From contig MFJZ01000004.1 in NCBI GenBank assembly GCA_001781025.1, positions 1 to 6,773 of the forward strand: a stretch of DNA of 6,773 nt, written 5' to 3'. The stretch is from Candidatus Gottesmanbacteria bacterium RIFCSPLOWO2_01_FULL_49_10 (lineage in GTDB: Bacteria > Patescibacteriota > Microgenomatia > UBA10105 > UBA927). Below, piece after piece: positions 5,317 to 6,773 of the stretch; position 1 is the first letter of the stretch, and each line of letters starts with the position of its first letter. The notes beneath the pieces were generated by a model. The model was not told the DNA's origin. It was given only the letters and a program-made list of their open reading frames with translations, and ran no database searches. The position numbers and the translations under genes were made by a program.

Positions 5317-6771
5317 GAAGCACTTTCGAATTGCATTGATCATGAACAAAGCAATGAAAAGGAATTCCGTGATAAGGAGGATTATTTTAAGCCCGCTGGG
5401 TTCGTAGGAAAAGACCACCTCATGGGTGCCGGGTGTGACGGGTGTGGCGATGAAGAAAGGGAAAACCGTAAAGGATTGGGCGGGCTTACCGTCGATAGTT
5501 GCGCGCCAGTTGGGGTGGTACGTTTGTTTCAAAACAACGATACACTCGACGCAATTTTCTCCGACTTCTACTTTGGTTTTATAAACCATGTCACGATCCA
5601 CTTCCTGGGGACCTATGAGTTTCATGTTGTTGTATTGGTCTGTACGTAACGTTTTGAATTGCTCGATTGATGAAACGTTCGGCGGCAAATAGACCGGAGG
5701 TTCCATGAATATGTTGTGGCGGCCTCCATCGGGAACCATAAACGTTGACTCATCGATCATCCTGAAGTTTGGTAGGCCAGTCTTTTTGGGGTAGTCGCGA
5801 TCAAATGTAAGCTCCGGGAAGAGCCTCTGTTTGGGCGTATCTGACTGGATCCAAAGTCGGACGACGTTGCCGTAGGAGCGTTTGTCTGTCGCCACAATCG
5901 CCGGTCGGATGCCGGTCGTGAAGTAGCCGCTTGTTGGGACTTCGTAGAGTTTCCACGAGGGAGTTCCTTTCATAATTTTCCAAAACGGTTGTCTGGCGAA
6001 GCCAGATCCCGCTTCGCGGGACGGCGTAACCACATAGCGTATGTTATAGAGGTCATAGTCTTTTGCCTGATCCTCGCTAAAGTACTGTTCGGTGTCGGAG
6101 TTGGGCGACCATGTTTCGGGGAGCCAGAGAACCGTCGGGATGCCGTAGGAGGAGAGATTCATGTAGTAGGGGGTTTCCGCGATACGAAAGTCTTTTCCCC
6201 AGGAGCCCCCACGGCCAGCGAAGACGCGGCCTGGGGGGAGCGATCGAATAGTTTTGAAAAGTGCGTCCTCATCTTCTCGCACTTTGGCATGATTTTCATT
6301 GGCTTGCCTGATGAGACGGTCGTTGTGGGCAGCGTAGGCAATGGTTTGTTTATAGATGGGAAATCCCATGAGACCAATGAGTCCCATGAGACCAATGAGT
6401 CTTATGAAGTAAACGGGGAAACGGGTGAGCCGCGCGAGCAACCCGGATGTTGTTTCTACGAGCCATGTGGCTCCAATCGGAGCCAAGAAAAGTCCTGCGA
6501 TATGGACCCCCACGATAAACCGTGACAGATGAAACTCCTTCATGCCGGGGATTAGGTCAATCAATCCTCCCCAGGTCGTCCGGCCGAAGTAGAGGAGGAG
6601 CCAGAATAGAAAGAGAAATGCAAAGCCGGTCATGTTGGTTCGTGACAAAAATTTTCTTGCTCCGCTGCTCGCATCTTTAGGATCATTCCTTTGGTTATTT
6701 ATTGATGAGAGGTCGTTGTCGTGTCTTGTTTTTATTACTAAGCTCGAGAAGCGATCTGCGAAAATTTTGTC
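5290..6771 (-). CDS. YfhO-family membrane protein, C-terminal 493 residues (5' partial)
   Basis: The frame is open to the right edge, so the N-terminal membrane region is missing. A TTG at 6648 could be read as a start, but 41 in-frame codons precede it with no stop and it has no ribosome-binding site. Counting from that TTG, hydrophobic segments lie at about 8-27, 44-64 and 82-98. A large extracytoplasmic domain (about 105-418) includes YDLYNIRYVVTP (198-209) and TYHPNWRATIDGKP (376-389), the YfhO C-terminal signature, then TPGTHEVVFSYEPSG. A final helix (about 420-440) ends the protein. Full YfhO proteins are usually 800-900 residues. They are GT-C-like integral proteins, and in Bacillus and Listeria YfhO has been implicated in glycosylating lipoteichoic acid with lipid-linked sugars. 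A role in envelope glycan modification is inferred. Oddities are a ten-codon double-hairpin segment (210-219) and a duplicated LIGLMG helix. The gene ends in TAA, 10 bp before the PaaX-like gene. Confidence 0.9.
   Translation of the reverse strand, partial: DKIFADRFSSLVIKTRHDNDLSSINNQRNDPKDASSGARKFLSRTNMTGFAFLFLFWLLLYFGRTTWGGLIDLIPGMKEFHLSRFIVGVHIAGLFLAPIGATWLVETTSGLLARLTRFPVYFIRLIGLMGLIGLMGFPIYKQTIAYAAHNDRLIRQANENHAKVREDEDALFKTIRSLPPGRVFAGRGGSWGKDFRIAETPYYMNLSSYGIPTVLWLPETWSPNSDTEQYFSEDQAKDYDLYNIRYVVTPSREAGSGFARQPFWKIMKGTPSWKLYEVPTSGYFTTGIRPAIVATDKRSYGNVVRLWIQSDTPKQRLFPELTFDRDYPKKTGLPNFRMIDESTFMVPDGGRHNIFMEPPVYLPPNVSSIEQFKTLRTDQYNNMKLIGPQEVDRDMVYKTKVEVGENCVECIVVLKQTYHPNWRATIDGKPAQSFTVFPFFIATPVTPGTHEVVFSYEPSGLKIILLITEFLFIALFMINAIRKCFLTRHVSEK
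5293..5321 (-). repeat. Direct repeat, proximal copy, with GACACGTGTC palindrome
   Basis: This is the partner of 4459-4487, offset by 834 bp. It overlaps the 3' end of the YfhO-like reading frame (residues CFLTRHVSEK) and the promoter of the PaaX-like gene. The conserved flank GGTCAAGAAGC beyond the palindrome contains the -35 box. Conservation outside the palindrome suggests either a duplicated regulatory site or the borders of a moved segment. Confidence 0.8.
5992..6021 (-). repeat. Two back-to-back perfect hairpins inside the YfhO-like gene
   Basis: TCTGGC-GAA-GCCAGA (5992-6006) is followed with no gap by TCCCGC-TTC-GCGGGA (6007-6021); each has a 6-bp perfect stem and 3-nt loop. Together they are exactly 30 bp and align with the codon frame, encoding residues 210-219 (SREAGSGFAR) between YVVTP and QPFWK. 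The pattern resembles in-frame palindromic insertions such as Rickettsia palindromic elements. Confidence 0.75.
6364..6400 (-). repeat. 18-bp tandem duplication encoding LIGLMG twice
   Basis: CCCATGAGACCAATGAGT occurs perfectly at 6365-6382 and again at 6383-6400. Each unit is itself two related 9-bp blocks (CCCATGAGA and CCAATGAGT), and a degenerate further block (CTTATGAAG) follows. It keeps the frame and encodes LIGLMGLIGLMG within the third hydrophobic segment of the YfhO-like protein. Confidence 0.9.
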
Positions 6772-6773
6772 AC
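6642..6773. repeat. Inverted repeat pair near the right edge
   Basis: GTGACAAAAATTTTC (6642-6656) and GAAAATTTTGTCAC (6760-6773) are reverse complements except for one extra A, enclosing about 103 bp. Both lie in the coding frame of the YfhO-like gene. AAAATTTT is self-complementary, which makes chance matches easier, and the right arm ends at the window edge. Confidence 0.4.

Noticed and set aside
5989..6525. Long + strand ORFs opposite the YfhO-like gene (also 5191-5649)
   Set aside because: They are antisense to clear family signatures, encode low-complexity peptides shaped by the tandem repeat, and lack start signals.
6646..6648. TTG at 6648 as the start of the YfhO-like gene
   Set aside because: The frame stays open for 41 more codons to the window edge, there is no ribosome-binding site, and YfhO proteins are much longer than 452 residues.
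1..6773. UGA recoding (Gracilibacteria/Absconditabacteria-type code)
   Set aside because: TGA is used as a stop by the metalloprotease-like and PaaX-like genes, the reading frames need no internal TGA, and tryptophan is TGG.

Overview
The window most resembles an accessory stretch from a small-genome, uncultivated bacterium of the Candidate Phyla Radiation (Patescibacteria) type. This rests on its gene mix: a PaaX-like regulator with a Cas2-like core, a signal-anchored SIMPL protein, a YfhO-family membrane protein, and large cysteine-rich secreted or surface proteins with no clear relatives. That assignment is inference, because no rRNA or marker gene is present. TGA ends two of the genes and tryptophan is written TGG, so the UGA-recoded lineages are unlikely.

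Left half, + strand. The window opens inside a large cysteine-rich protein ending in a zinc-metalloprotease-like domain (HELIH); its N-terminus lies off the left edge. Next comes a gene-free stretch (2096-2442). It holds a near-consensus sigma-70 promoter and, about 115 bp downstream, a strong intrinsic terminator, with no credible ORF between them. This is the best candidate for an undescribed element here: a short structured RNA or an attenuated leader. It is followed by a small zinc-ribbon protein with one membrane helix, then an unrecognised 143-residue protein with an unusually long Shine-Dalgarno sequence, a perfect 13-bp inverted repeat, and a membrane-anchored SIMPL-domain protein.

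Right half, - strand. The C-terminal 493 residues of a YfhO-like membrane protein run in from the right edge and are followed 10 bp later by a PaaX-family regulator, converging on the SIMPL gene. The regulator has its own plausible promoter inside the end of the YfhO gene. A palindrome, GACACGTGTC, fills the spacer between its -35 and -10 boxes, and the predicted transcript would be nearly leaderless. A second copy of that palindrome, with the same flank, sits at the regulator's stop codon, so near-identical 22-29 bp direct repeats bracket the gene. These could be autoregulatory operators or the borders of an inserted or duplicated cassette.

The YfhO-like gene carries two further oddities: ten codons made entirely of two back-to-back perfect hairpins, and an 18-bp tandem duplication inside a membrane helix. 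No CRISPR array, tRNA, rRNA, transposase or integrase is visible. Apart from the YfhO-PaaX pair and a shared theme of cell-envelope proteins, the genes show no obvious common pathway.
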